Assembly (NCBI GenBank): GCA_047601745.1
Contig: JASGIS010000001.1
Location: forward strand, 5,022,001 to 5,086,000
Length of the DNA stretch: 64,000 nt
From: JAKPAM01 sp047601745
GTDB lineage: Bacteria; Pseudomonadota; Gammaproteobacteria; Burkholderiales; Burkholderiaceae_E
Direction of reading: 5' to 3'
Shown here: piece by piece, positions 8,558 to 17,134 of the stretch
How positions within the stretch are numbered: the stretch's first letter is position 1
How the letters are laid out: every line of letters begins with the position of its first letter
Notes under the pieces: generated by a model
Told to the model about the DNA's origin: nothing
The model's input: only the letters and a program-made list of their open reading frames with translations
Databases searched by the model: none
Translations under genes and position numbers: made by a program

Positions 8558-10620
8558 CCGTTCTGCGCACCCTCATGGTCGAGGACAACGAGGACGACTC
8601 CATCCTCGTCCAGGAGGTCTTGCGAAGCGGCGGCTACGACGTGCGCGTCATGCGGGTCGAGACCGAGGACGAGCTGCGGCACGCGCTTCGGGACGGACCG
8701 TGGGACATCGTGCTGTCCGACTACATGCTGCCCTCGTTCGACGCCCGGGGCGCGCTTAGCATGATCAGGAAGAGCGGCCTCGGCGTGCCGGTCATCGTCA
8801 TCTCCGGAACGGTCGGCGAAGACGTCGCCGTCGAGACGCTCCAGCTCGGCGCCGACGATTACGTGCTCAAGCAGAACCTGACCCGCCTGGTTCCCGCGGT
8901 ATCGCGCGCGCTCGACGTGACCGAAAGCCGGCGCGAGCAGAACCGGCTCGAGCACATGAAAACGCTTATCCTGGAGAACTCGCTGGATCTGATCTGCACG
9001 CTCGATACGCAAGGACGGTTCCTGGAGGTCAGCGCCGCCGCGCACGCCGTGCTCGGCTACGATCCGGCCGAGCTGACCGGCGTTCAGATCGAGAAGCTCG
9101 CTCACGCGGATGCCCGGCCGTCGTTCGCGCACGAATTCCAGGCGGTTCTGCAAGGCCAGCGCATGCGCGACTTCGAATGCCGCTTCCTGCACAAGTCCGG
9201 CCGCATCGTTTACCTGACCTGGTCGGCGGTGCTCTCCGGCGATCACGGCGTGATCGTCAGCGTCGGCCGCGACGTCACCGAGCGCAAGCATGCCGAACAG
9301 CGCATCCGCTACCTCGCCACCCACGACGGCCTTACCGAGCTGCCCAACCGCAACCTGATCCAGGACCGCATCCAGCAGGTGATCACGCGAGCGCGTCGCA
9401 TCGACCGCGTGATCGCCCTGCTCTTTCTCGACCTGGACCGCTTCAAGGTCATCAACGACGGTTATGGCCACCCGTTCGGCGACGCGGTGCTGAAGGCCGT
9501 CGCCGAACGGCTGGTGTCGCTGGTGCGCGAGACCGATACGGTGGCCCGGCAGGGCGGCGACGAGTTCCTGATCCTGCTGACCGACCTGCACCGGTCCAGC
9601 GACGCCTACTTCGTCGCCCAGAAGATCATCGACAACCTCGGACGCCCGCTGATCGTGCAGGGCCGCGAGGTACACGTGACCGGCAGCATCGGCGTCGCCG
9701 TCTTCCCGCAGGACGGCGAATCGGCCGACGCGCTGATCGGCAACGCCGACGTGGCGATGTACCGCGCCAAGAACCTCGGCCGCAACACTTACCAGTTCTT
9801 CACGCGCGAGATGAGCGAGGAGACGCAGCGCCGCGTCAACCTGGAAACCGGCCTGCACGACGCCGTCGCGATGGGCCAGTTCCAGCTCGTCTATCAACCG
9901 ATGGTGAACCTGGCCAGCGGCCGCATCACCGGCTGCGAAGCGCTGTTGCGCTGGCATCACCCCGAGTTGGGCACGGTGCCGCCGAGCCACTTCATTCCGA
10001 TCGCCGAGGATTCCGGCCAGATCGTGCCGATCGGCGACTGGGTGCTGCGCACGGCCTGCGCGCAGGCCCGGATCTGGCGGGACGCCGGGCTGCCGCCGAC
10101 CCCGGTCGCGGTGAACCTCTCCGCGCGCCAGTTCCTGCAGCAGGACGTCGTGAGCTGGGTGACGGACACGCTGCGCGACACCGGCCTGCCGCCCGAACTG
10201 CTCGAACTGGAACTGACCGAAAGCCTGATCGCCCAGGACGTCGAGAAAGTGATCGCGACGTTCAGGCGGCTCCGCGACGTCGGCGTGAAGCTGTCGATCG
10301 ACGATTTCGGCACCGGCTATTCGAGCCTCGGCTATCTGAAGCGATTGCCGGCCGACACGCTGAAGATCGATCAGTCCTTCGTCCGCGACATGCTGACCGA
10401 CCCCGAAGACGCGACCATCGTGCGGGCGGTGATCTCGCTGGCCCACAACCTCGAGTTCAAGGTGATCGCCGAGGGCGTGGAGACCGAGCAGCACTGCCGC
10501 TTCCTGCGCCAGAACCACTGCGACGAGATCCAGGGTTACTGCTTCAGCGAACCGGTTCCGGCGGAGGAGTTCGAGGCGATGCTTCGCCGGAGCAAGCGTC
10601 TGTCGATGCCGGATCCGTGA
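8554..10620 (+). CDS. Receiver-PAS-GGDEF-EAL cyclic-di-GMP signalling protein
   Basis: This 688-aa protein has an N-terminal receiver domain (Asp56 in LSDYMLPS), a PAS domain at about residues 135-255, and GGDEF and EAL domains. The cyclase motif GGDEF (334-338) is intact, and an RETD inhibitory site sits five residues before it, so product inhibition is likely. The phosphodiesterase motif EALLRW (462-467) is intact, with NLSARQF and DDFGTGYSSLGYLK also present. Both synthesis and breakdown of c-di-GMP are therefore possible. It is translationally coupled to the response-regulator gene. I infer that the upstream kinase controls it through its receiver. Confidence 0.92.
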   Translation: MTVLRTLMVEDNEDDSILVQEVLRSGGYDVRVMRVETEDELRHALRDGPWDIVLSDYMLPSFDARGALSMIRKSGLGVPVIVISGTVGEDVAVETLQLGADDYVLKQNLTRLVPAVSRALDVTESRREQNRLEHMKTLILENSLDLICTLDTQGRFLEVSAAAHAVLGYDPAELTGVQIEKLAHADARPSFAHEFQAVLQGQRMRDFECRFLHKSGRIVYLTWSAVLSGDHGVIVSVGRDVTERKHAEQRIRYLATHDGLTELPNRNLIQDRIQQVITRARRIDRVIALLFLDLDRFKVINDGYGHPFGDAVLKAVAERLVSLVRETDTVARQGGDEFLILLTDLHRSSDAYFVAQKIIDNLGRPLIVQGREVHVTGSIGVAVFPQDGESADALIGNADVAMYRAKNLGRNTYQFFTREMSEETQRRVNLETGLHDAVAMGQFQLVYQPMVNLASGRITGCEALLRWHHPELGTVPPSHFIPIAEDSGQIVPIGDWVLRTACAQARIWRDAGLPPTPVAVNLSARQFLQQDVVSWVTDTLRDTGLPPELLELELTESLIAQDVEKVIATFRRLRDVGVKLSIDDFGTGYSSLGYLKRLPADTLKIDQSFVRDMLTDPEDATIVRAVISLAHNLEFKVIAEGVETEQHCRFLRQNHCDEIQGYCFSEPVPAEEFEAMLRRSKRLSMPDP

Positions 10621-10621
10621 C

Positions 10622-10646
10622 GATGCGCCGGTGTCCGGCGAGCATC
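10622..10646. terminator. Hairpin between convergent genes
   Basis: Arms GATGC-GCCGG and CCGGC-GA-GCATC pair around a three-base loop with a two-base bulge. It begins one base after the stop codon of the GGDEF-EAL gene and lies before the end of the convergent M28 gene. No T-tract follows on either strand, so intrinsic termination is uncertain. Confidence 0.4.
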
Positions 10647-10674
10647 GCCGGCAACACGCTGCCCGGCGCGCTCC

Positions 10675-11931
10675 TCATTGCCCGTCGTGCACCGATCGCA
10701 CGGTCTGCAGGAAAGCCTTGACGACCGGCTCCAGCAAGGCGGGACTCGTCATGCGCGCATTGTCGATGGGCGTGTGGAACAGCGGGTGCAGCCCCGCCAT
10801 GCCGAGCACGTCGGGATAGCCTGCGCCGACGATGTCGCGCAACTCGCCCACCTTGGCCTTGTCGCCCACCAGCCGATGCGCGGTCACGTTCCGGAAAGCG
10901 GATTCCGCATGGGACTTCATGCTCGCGGAATAAGCGAGAAAGCGCGTCGCGCCATTGTCCGGTGCGTTGCCCGCGCCGCGGCAGGCCAACGATGCGCCGT
11001 AGTGCAGCCACAGCGCCACGTCCTGCGGTTTCGGCGCCTTGTCCTTGATGAAATGCTCCATGCCGCCATGCCCGACCTCGTGCCCGGTGGTGGCGACGAA
11101 CACGAGGTTCATGTTCTCGAGCGATCCGGCCGCCATGCGCGCGGTGGCCAGAAAGGCCGCGATGCCCGGCCCGCGCTCGCAGGAGCTGGTGAACCAGCTG
11201 CTTTCGGGCGTCGAGACCACCAGCGTACGCGCCTTGCCGCGGTCCAACCGCGCGATGAGGTTGCGGCCCTCGACGTTGCGGGCGTATCGGCCCGACACTG
11301 ACAACGACACGGCCTCGCCCCGCAATTCGGCCACGGCCAACGCCGCTTCATCCTTGGGGGCGACCAGGATGACGGGCACCGGCCACGGCGCGTCGTCCTG
11401 GGCCACGTTGTAGGTGAAGATCTCGCCGCTGGGATGGTCGATGGTGAGCAGCACGGCCGCGGGGCGCCGCCGCATGGCCTCGCGGATCGCGTCCTTCTGC
11501 TTGGCGCCCAGGTAAGCGCCCTGGTCGTAGGGAATCTTCAGGCGGATGAACTTGCCCGTGGCATCGCCTTCACCGGCGATGGGCGCGGTCAGCGCGAAGC
11601 GGGCCGCGTGCTCGGGCAGCCACCACTGCGGCACCACGCTCAGCGTCTTGCCGCTGGCCAGCAACGTGGCCTTGTCGAGGAAGTACTGGCGCTCCAGCGT
11701 GAAGCGCTGCTCCTCGATCGCGAACCCGGCGGCCTTCAGGCGCCGGGCCATCCAGTCCAGCGCGGCGTTCTGCCCGGGCGTGCCAAAGCGGTGCACGCCG
11801 AATTTTTCGTACTGCCGGACGTCGGCGTACAGGGCTTGGCCCGTCGCATAGTCTCCAGCCTGCCCGGCCAGGCCGGGCATTGCGGCGCATGCGAGCACCG
11901 CCGCGAAAAGCGGCTTGGGAATCGTTGGCAT
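10675..11931 (-). CDS. Exported M28-like metallopeptidase homologue with HExxH motif
   Basis: This 418-aa protein starts at an ATG with a GGAGA RBS and has a signal peptide (LFAAVLACAAMPGLAGQA). The body follows the M28 aminopeptidase plan: a PA-like inserted domain in the middle, then a catalytic-type core ending in LFHTPIDN, which matches the YHTPxD zinc-ligand region. However, the usual first ligand block (AHYDS) reads STPESSW, and the bridging-Asp block (DNASG) reads ERGPG. The segment that normally holds the catalytic Glu pair contains HEVGH (residues 284-288), formally an HExxH zincin motif. Activity may therefore be altered or lost. It lies 53 bp downstream of a TPR gene on the same strand. 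Confidence 0.72.
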   Translation of the reverse strand: MPTIPKPLFAAVLACAAMPGLAGQAGDYATGQALYADVRQYEKFGVHRFGTPGQNAALDWMARRLKAAGFAIEEQRFTLERQYFLDKATLLASGKTLSVVPQWWLPEHAARFALTAPIAGEGDATGKFIRLKIPYDQGAYLGAKQKDAIREAMRRRPAAVLLTIDHPSGEIFTYNVAQDDAPWPVPVILVAPKDEAALAVAELRGEAVSLSVSGRYARNVEGRNLIARLDRGKARTLVVSTPESSWFTSSCERGPGIAAFLATARMAAGSLENMNLVFVATTGHEVGHGGMEHFIKDKAPKPQDVALWLHYGASLACRGAGNAPDNGATRFLAYSASMKSHAESAFRNVTAHRLVGDKAKVGELRDIVGAGYPDVLGMAGLHPLFHTPIDNARMTSPALLEPVVKAFLQTVRSVHDGQ

Positions 11932-11984
11932 GGTCTTGTCTCCTTCGCGGGTACACCAGACCGGCTCGCCGGCGTCGCGCATCT

Positions 11985-13346
11985 TTATAAGACGGCAGCG
12001 ATCCGTTTCCGAGCCTGCACGGCCTCGCGGCTCAGGTCCAGATGCTCGTAAACCTCGACCAACGCGAGATTGACGGGTATCGACACGGGATCATAAGCGC
12101 GCAGGCGTTCGAGCATCTGCTGAGCCTGCGCGTATCGCGCCGTCCTGATCATGCTGTCGAGCAGGATCTGCTCGAACAGGCCGCGTTGCGCATGGCTGCC
12201 GCCGATTTCGAGCAGACGCGGCACGGCCGCCCCCATTCTCCGGAAAGCCGATTCGTAGTCCCCGCGCGCGTGAGCCAGCAGCCCCTCGCTGGCGGTGACG
12301 CAGACCGCGCCCCATGCCTCGCGGGTCAGCTCGGGCGCCTGCGCGGCGAAAGCGCGCATGTTCTCCATGAGCTCGTCCGCCTCCGACAGCCCGGCCCGGG
12401 CCAGCCCGTACAGGTATTGCATCGACAGGAAAGGCTGGACGAAATCGTCGACCCGGGCCTTCAGGTAGGTCCCCAAATCGTTCCAGCGATCGCCGACGTC
12501 GACGCCCACCAGTTCCAGCCGCATCAGCAGGGACACCGCACCGATCTGATCCTGCGAGTATTCCTTCGAGATGCCCCAGATGTGCCGGTCGTAGAGATCG
12601 AGCACCTCGTCGTAGCGCCCCTGGCTGATCAGGAACAGCGCCAGGTGCCACCAGTTGTGCGTGGACATGAACGAGTTCAGATCCTGCCAGGTCTCGCTGA
12701 CGTCGGTCATGAACGCCAGCCCTTCCTGGACGCGGCCCCGGGTCAGCAGCACGTGGGCCATCGCATGATGGGCCCAAGGCTCCTTGCGCTTCATCGAGAT
12801 CGCCCGGCTCGCCGCGGCTTCGGCCTCGTCCAGCAAATGGCATTGCTCGTAGCCGAAGGCGGCCAGGCCGTGCATGTACGGAACATCGAGATTCCGGTCC
12901 AGCACCTTGTCGGCCATCGACAGCATGCCCGCGCAGTTGCCCAGATTGAAGTAGTGGTACTGCGCCTGCTTGACCATCGCGAGATCACGAGGGAATTCTC
13001 CGGCGACCTGATGCGACAGCTTCAGGACCCGCGCGATGTCGCCATCGACCCAGGCCCGGACGATCGCCGTCGTCATCTGCTCGCGCCGCGTCGCTGCGGC
13101 AGCCGCCGCTTCGGCCCTGTCCAGGTACGGACGTGCCGCGGCCGGTGCACCGCGGCTCTCCAGGAACATGTAGAACAGCGCCGCATACGCATTGGCGAGG
13201 CAGTTGTCCGGGGCTTCATCGGCAGCCTTCAGGATGTTCACGGCCTTGGTTTCATAGGCCAGGAAGCCGTCGATGAAATCGTCGATGCCGGCGAGCGTCG
13301 TCTCCGAGTCCGTGGACACGGCGTTGCCGAGCCAATCCTGTTTCAT
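11985..13346 (-). CDS. TTC38-like tetratricopeptide repeat protein
   Basis: This 453-aa soluble protein consists of helical TPR-like repeats from about residue 35 to the C-terminus. Sequences such as EPWAHHAMAHVLLTRGR and STHNWWHLALFLISQGRYDEVL match the TPR-repeat-38 family as I know it, which is conserved from bacteria to animals but has no firmly defined biochemical role. There is no signal peptide or membrane segment. The ATG has a strong GGAGG RBS seven bases upstream. It precedes the M28-like gene by 53 bp on the same strand, so the two may be co-transcribed. A perfect inverted repeat lies 67 bp upstream of the start. Confidence 0.8.
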   Translation of the reverse strand: MKQDWLGNAVSTDSETTLAGIDDFIDGFLAYETKAVNILKAADEAPDNCLANAYAALFYMFLESRGAPAAARPYLDRAEAAAAAATRREQMTTAIVRAWVDGDIARVLKLSHQVAGEFPRDLAMVKQAQYHYFNLGNCAGMLSMADKVLDRNLDVPYMHGLAAFGYEQCHLLDEAEAAASRAISMKRKEPWAHHAMAHVLLTRGRVQEGLAFMTDVSETWQDLNSFMSTHNWWHLALFLISQGRYDEVLDLYDRHIWGISKEYSQDQIGAVSLLMRLELVGVDVGDRWNDLGTYLKARVDDFVQPFLSMQYLYGLARAGLSEADELMENMRAFAAQAPELTREAWGAVCVTASEGLLAHARGDYESAFRRMGAAVPRLLEIGGSHAQRGLFEQILLDSMIRTARYAQAQQMLERLRAYDPVSIPVNLALVEVYEHLDLSREAVQARKRIAAVL

Positions 13347-13413
13347 ATCGCGCCTCCTTCAGCAGCCAAACCCGGAACGCCGCGAGCCTGGGCAAACGCG
13401 GCGGGCACCCATG

Positions 13414-13433
13414 TTGTCCGCTCGGGCGGACAA
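13414..13433. promoter_or_regulatory. Perfect 8-bp inverted repeat upstream of the TPR gene
   Basis: TTGTCCGC and GCGGACAA flank a four-base TCGG loop in the 195-bp gap between the TPR gene (start 13346, minus strand) and the end of the siderophore ABC gene at 13542. It could be an operator, an RNA hairpin in the TPR leader, or a terminator stem for the ABC operon. No T-tract is present. Confidence 0.45.
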
Positions 13434-13541
13434 TGCCTGGGGCAACGAGTCGAAGTAGACCATGTCGGGCGTGATCCCGCCATGGGCTGATCGGCGCGGT
13501 CGAACTGATGCGATGCGCGAGCAACCGGCGGCTGCACCCGA

Positions 13542-15311
13542 TCAGTCTGGTTGCTGGTTCAAAGCCGCCAGTTGCCAGTCGCGTGCCTGTTGCTGCGCCG
13601 ACCATAAGCGCGCATAGACGCCGCCGCGCTGCAGCAGCTCGGCATGCCGCCCCTGCTCGACCAGCCTGCCCCGCTCGAGCACCAGGATGCGGTCGGCATC
13701 GCGCACGCTGGCCAGCCGGTGCGCGATCGCCACCACCATACGGCCCCGGGCCAGCTCGGTAATCGCCCGCCGGATCTCGGCCTCGGCCGACGGATCGACG
13801 CTGGCCGTCGCCTCGTCCAGCAGCAGAACCGGTGCATCCTTGAGCAGCGCCCGCGCGATCGCGATCCGCTGGCGCTCGCCTCCCGACAGCGACGCGCCCC
13901 CTTCGTCCAGCACCGTGTCGTAGCCCTGCGGCAGCGCCATGATGAACTCGTGCGCCTGCGCGCGCCGCGCCGCATCGATCGCCTGCTCGCGACCGGCCTC
14001 CGGGCGGCCGATACGCAGGTTATCCAGCACCGTGCCCGAGAACAGCAGCACGTCCTGGAACACCATCGCCACCTGCCGATGCAGCGCATCGGTGCCGATC
14101 TCGCGCAGATCGACGCCTCCCAGCCGAATGCTTCCGCGCTGCACGTCCCACAACCGCGCGATCAGATGCACCAGCGTGCTCTTGCCCGCGCCGCTCGGGC
14201 CGACGATCGCGGTCAGGCCCTGGGCCGGAATCTCGACACTGATCCCGTCGAGCGCCGGCGCACCCTCTTCATCGGGCGCGTACGCGAAGCGCACGTCCTC
14301 GAACACGATGTCGTAGCCTCGAGGCGCGCGCGGATGCGCGGGCTCGGGCAGCGCCGGCTCGGCCAGCACCTGCTCGATACGCGCCAGCGCCCGGTGCGCG
14401 AAGCGCAGCAGCACGGTCGACAGCCCCACCTCGAACAACTGCCGGTACACCGGCAGCGCCAGCACCAGGAAGGCCACCAGCACCTGCGGCGCCAGCGTGC
14501 CCGCCGCCAGCCAGCCGGCACCCGCCAGCACGAGGCTGACGTAGCCGGTTTCCAGCAGAAAACCGTACGCCACCAACCAGGGTGCTGGCTTGAGTTCGGC
14601 CGCCAGCAGCGCCGCGTGATGCTCGTCGAGCACCGATTCGAGCCGCCCGAACGCTTCGCCGAAGCGCCCGAAGCCCCGGATGACCGCGATGCCCTGCACG
14701 TACTCGAGCAGCGCCGACTGCGCCGCCGCGTTCGCCGCCACCAGCCGTGCTCCGGGCCGCGCGGCCGCCCGCTGCGTCCAGGCCAGCGCCCCCAGCGCCA
14801 GCGGGATTCCGGCCAGCATCACCAACGCCAGCCGCCAGTCCAGCCACAGCAGGAACAGCGCCAGGAACGCCGGCATCGCCAGCCCCGACACGAACACCCC
14901 CAGAAAGTGCGACCACAAGTTCTCGACCAGCTCCAGATCCGAGGTCAGGCGCGCCCCCAGGTCGCCGGCGCGCTGGTGCGCGAACCAGCCCATCGGCAGC
15001 CGCCGCAGATGCTCGGCCACGCGCAGCCGCGCCCGCCCCATCATCGCGTACGCGCCGCTGAACACCAGCGGCATCCCCACCCGCGCGGCCGCGATTCGCA
15101 GCGCCACGCAGGCCGCCAACCCCAGGCCGATGGCCAGCACCAACCCCGGTGTGGCCGTGCCGGCGAACACCGCGTGCAACAGCGCGTACAGCAACAGGTA
15201 CGGCGCGGCAGCGAACAGCCCTTCGGCCAGCGACCAGTACAACCCGCGCATCAGCCTCGGGTCGCGCTCGCCGGCCAGCCGAAACCCCGAGCGCACCAGT
15301 TCGCCGATCAT
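13542..15311 (-). CDS. ABC exporter-fold siderophore transporter half (YbtQ/IrtB-like)
   Basis: This 589-aa fused TMD-NBD protein is of the type IV exporter fold used by YbtPQ and IrtAB to import siderophores. Six membrane helices fill residues 20-310. The NBD has Walker A GPSGAGKST, signature LSGGERQR, Walker B VLLLDEAT and the switch His in IAHRLA. The start overlaps the stop of the upstream half-transporter by four bases, so the two are coupled and presumably form a heterodimer. It is the last gene of an operon that begins with a TonB receptor. In-frame sequence upstream of the ATG is only antisense to the neighbour. Import rather than export is inferred from context. Confidence 0.88.
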   Translation of the reverse strand: MIGELVRSGFRLAGERDPRLMRGLYWSLAEGLFAAAPYLLLYALLHAVFAGTATPGLVLAIGLGLAACVALRIAAARVGMPLVFSGAYAMMGRARLRVAEHLRRLPMGWFAHQRAGDLGARLTSDLELVENLWSHFLGVFVSGLAMPAFLALFLLWLDWRLALVMLAGIPLALGALAWTQRAAARPGARLVAANAAAQSALLEYVQGIAVIRGFGRFGEAFGRLESVLDEHHAALLAAELKPAPWLVAYGFLLETGYVSLVLAGAGWLAAGTLAPQVLVAFLVLALPVYRQLFEVGLSTVLLRFAHRALARIEQVLAEPALPEPAHPRAPRGYDIVFEDVRFAYAPDEEGAPALDGISVEIPAQGLTAIVGPSGAGKSTLVHLIARLWDVQRGSIRLGGVDLREIGTDALHRQVAMVFQDVLLFSGTVLDNLRIGRPEAGREQAIDAARRAQAHEFIMALPQGYDTVLDEGGASLSGGERQRIAIARALLKDAPVLLLDEATASVDPSAEAEIRRAITELARGRMVVAIAHRLASVRDADRILVLERGRLVEQGRHAELLQRGGVYARLWSAQQQARDWQLAALNQQPD

Positions 15312-17134
15312 GGCCGGTCCTCCCGCTTCGCGCCCACCACGCCCACCACGCCCACCGTGCCCGCCGCGCCCGTCGTCCCCAACGACCAGTCGCGCGCCTG
15401 CTCGTGGTCGAGCCACAGCCGGCGATAAGTGCCGCAGTCGCGCAGCAGTTCTTCGTGCGTGCCCTGGCCGGCCACGTGTCCGCCGTCCATCACCACGATC
15501 CGGTCGGCGTGCCGGGTCGTTCGCAGCCGGTGGCCCACCACCAGCACCGTGCGGCCGCGGCACACCCGGTCCAGCGCCTGCTGGATCAGCGCCTCGTTCT
15601 GCGCATCGACGCTGGCCGTGGCCTCGTCCAGCAGCAGGATCGGTGCATCCTTGAGCAGCGCACGAGCGATCGACAGGCGCTGGCGCTCGCCGCCGGACAG
15701 ACGCGCGCCGCGCTCGCCCAGCGGCGTGTCGTAGCCTTGCGGCAACGCACGAATGAAATCGTGCGCCTGCGCGGCGCGGGCGGCCGCCTCGATCCGAGTG
15801 TCGTCGGCATCGGGTCGGGCCAGGCGCAGGTTCTCGCGCACGCTGGCATCGAACAGTACGACCTCCTGGAACACGATGCCCACGCGCGCCAGCAGCGCGT
15901 CCAGCGGCCATTCGCTCACGTCCACGCCGCCGACGCGAAGGCTGCCGGATTCGAACTCGTACAGCCGCGCCACCAGCCGCACCAGCGTGCTCTTGCCCGA
16001 GCCGCTGGGTCCGACCAGTGCCGTCACCTGCCCGGCCCGGGCAGTGAAGCTCACCGCGTCCAGCGCCAAGCGATCGCCATAGCGATGGCGCAGGTCATCG
16101 AACACGATGTCCAGCGGACCGTCGGGCACCGGTGCCGTCTCGGCCTGCAGCAGCGGCGCGGCATCCAGCACCTCGTTGATGCGCGCCAGCGCCTCGGCGC
16201 GCTGCATCTGCTCGCCCAGCGCGAAGGTCAGCCGCAGCAGCGGCGCCAGCACCGCCGGGGCCACCAGCAGGAACAGCACCCAGGTCGCCACGTCCAGGCC
16301 GCCGCGCATGTGCAGCCAGGCACCCAGCGGCGCGACCACGACCAGGTTGGCCGTGAGCAGGCCCATGAACAGCACCCAGCCGCCCGCGCTGACCCGCGCG
16401 TAGTCGGCCACCCATCGTGCCGCACCGTGCACGGCGGCGGCCAGCTCGCCGAACGAGTGCGCATCGCGACCGAAGCTCTTGACCACGTGCACGCCGCGCA
16501 CGTACTCGCCGACCTGGTTGGCGATGCGCTTTTGCAGCGCGCTCCACTCGCGCATGCGCGCGGCGCCGCCGCGCATGAACCAGGCCTGTGCGACCAGAGC
16601 CAGCGGCAGCGGCGCGAGCGCGGCCAGCGCCAGCCGCCAGTCGGCGGCGAACAGCAGCACCAGCGCCGCCAGCGGCACGGCGGCCGCTGCCACCGCGTCG
16701 GGCAGCATGTGGGCATAAAAACCTTCGAGGCCGTTGACGTCGTCGGTCAGCGTGCGACGCAGGCTGCCCGAGCCGCGGGCGGCGAAGAACGACATCGGCA
16801 CCTCGCCCAACCGTCGCGCCATCGCCAGGCGCAGCCGGTGCTGGATCGCGAACGCACCGGTATGCGCGAGCACGTGACTGACGGCCATCAACGCCCAACG
16901 CAGCGCCAGCAGGCCCAGCGCCCACCAGGCCAGCGGCCAGATCGCGGCCATCGGCGCGCCGGCGCCGGGCCGCACCGACAACAGCTCGACCGTGATCCGG
17001 TACAGGAACCAGAACGGCGCGATGCTCAGAGCCGCCGAGGCGATCGCCGTGACGATCGCCAGCGCGAGCGACCAGGGCGCCGCCCGCAGCAGACCGGCGA
17101 AACCGACCGGCGTCGGGAAGGAACGATCCGTCAT
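15308..17134 (-). CDS. ABC exporter-fold siderophore transporter half (YbtP/IrtA-like)
   Basis: This 608-aa fused TMD-NBD half-transporter has six predicted helices up to about residue 300. It then shows Walker A GPSGSGKST, signature LSGGERQR, Walker B ILLLDEAT and H-loop VGHRL. It overlaps the MFS gene upstream and the second half-transporter downstream by four bases each, an arrangement that suggests stoichiometric synthesis. The last 20 or so residues are low complexity (repeated GVV/GTV) and are encoded by a 9-bp tandem repeat, probably without functional weight. The gene order and types mirror the yersiniabactin import genes ybtP, ybtQ and ybtX. Confidence 0.88.
   Translation of the reverse strand: MTDRSFPTPVGFAGLLRAAPWSLALAIVTAIASAALSIAPFWFLYRITVELLSVRPGAGAPMAAIWPLAWWALGLLALRWALMAVSHVLAHTGAFAIQHRLRLAMARRLGEVPMSFFAARGSGSLRRTLTDDVNGLEGFYAHMLPDAVAAAAVPLAALVLLFAADWRLALAALAPLPLALVAQAWFMRGGAARMREWSALQKRIANQVGEYVRGVHVVKSFGRDAHSFGELAAAVHGAARWVADYARVSAGGWVLFMGLLTANLVVVAPLGAWLHMRGGLDVATWVLFLLVAPAVLAPLLRLTFALGEQMQRAEALARINEVLDAAPLLQAETAPVPDGPLDIVFDDLRHRYGDRLALDAVSFTARAGQVTALVGPSGSGKSTLVRLVARLYEFESGSLRVGGVDVSEWPLDALLARVGIVFQEVVLFDASVRENLRLARPDADDTRIEAAARAAQAHDFIRALPQGYDTPLGERGARLSGGERQRLSIARALLKDAPILLLDEATASVDAQNEALIQQALDRVCRGRTVLVVGHRLRTTRHADRIVVMDGGHVAGQGTHEELLRDCGTYRRLWLDHEQARDWSLGTTGAAGTVGVVGVVGAKREDRP
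15331..15375. repeat. Five copies of a 9-bp tandem repeat inside the ABC gene 3' end
   Basis: Units are CGCCCACCA twice, then CGCCCACCG, TGCCCGCCG and CGCCCGTCG. They are in frame with the minus-strand gene and encode a Gly/Val/Ala/Thr-rich tail after the NBD. Copy-number change would alter tail length without a frameshift. Confidence 0.75.

Noticed and set aside
15331..15375. Short repeats considered as a CRISPR array
   Set aside because: Units are 9 bp, directly adjacent and in coding frame; there are no spacers.
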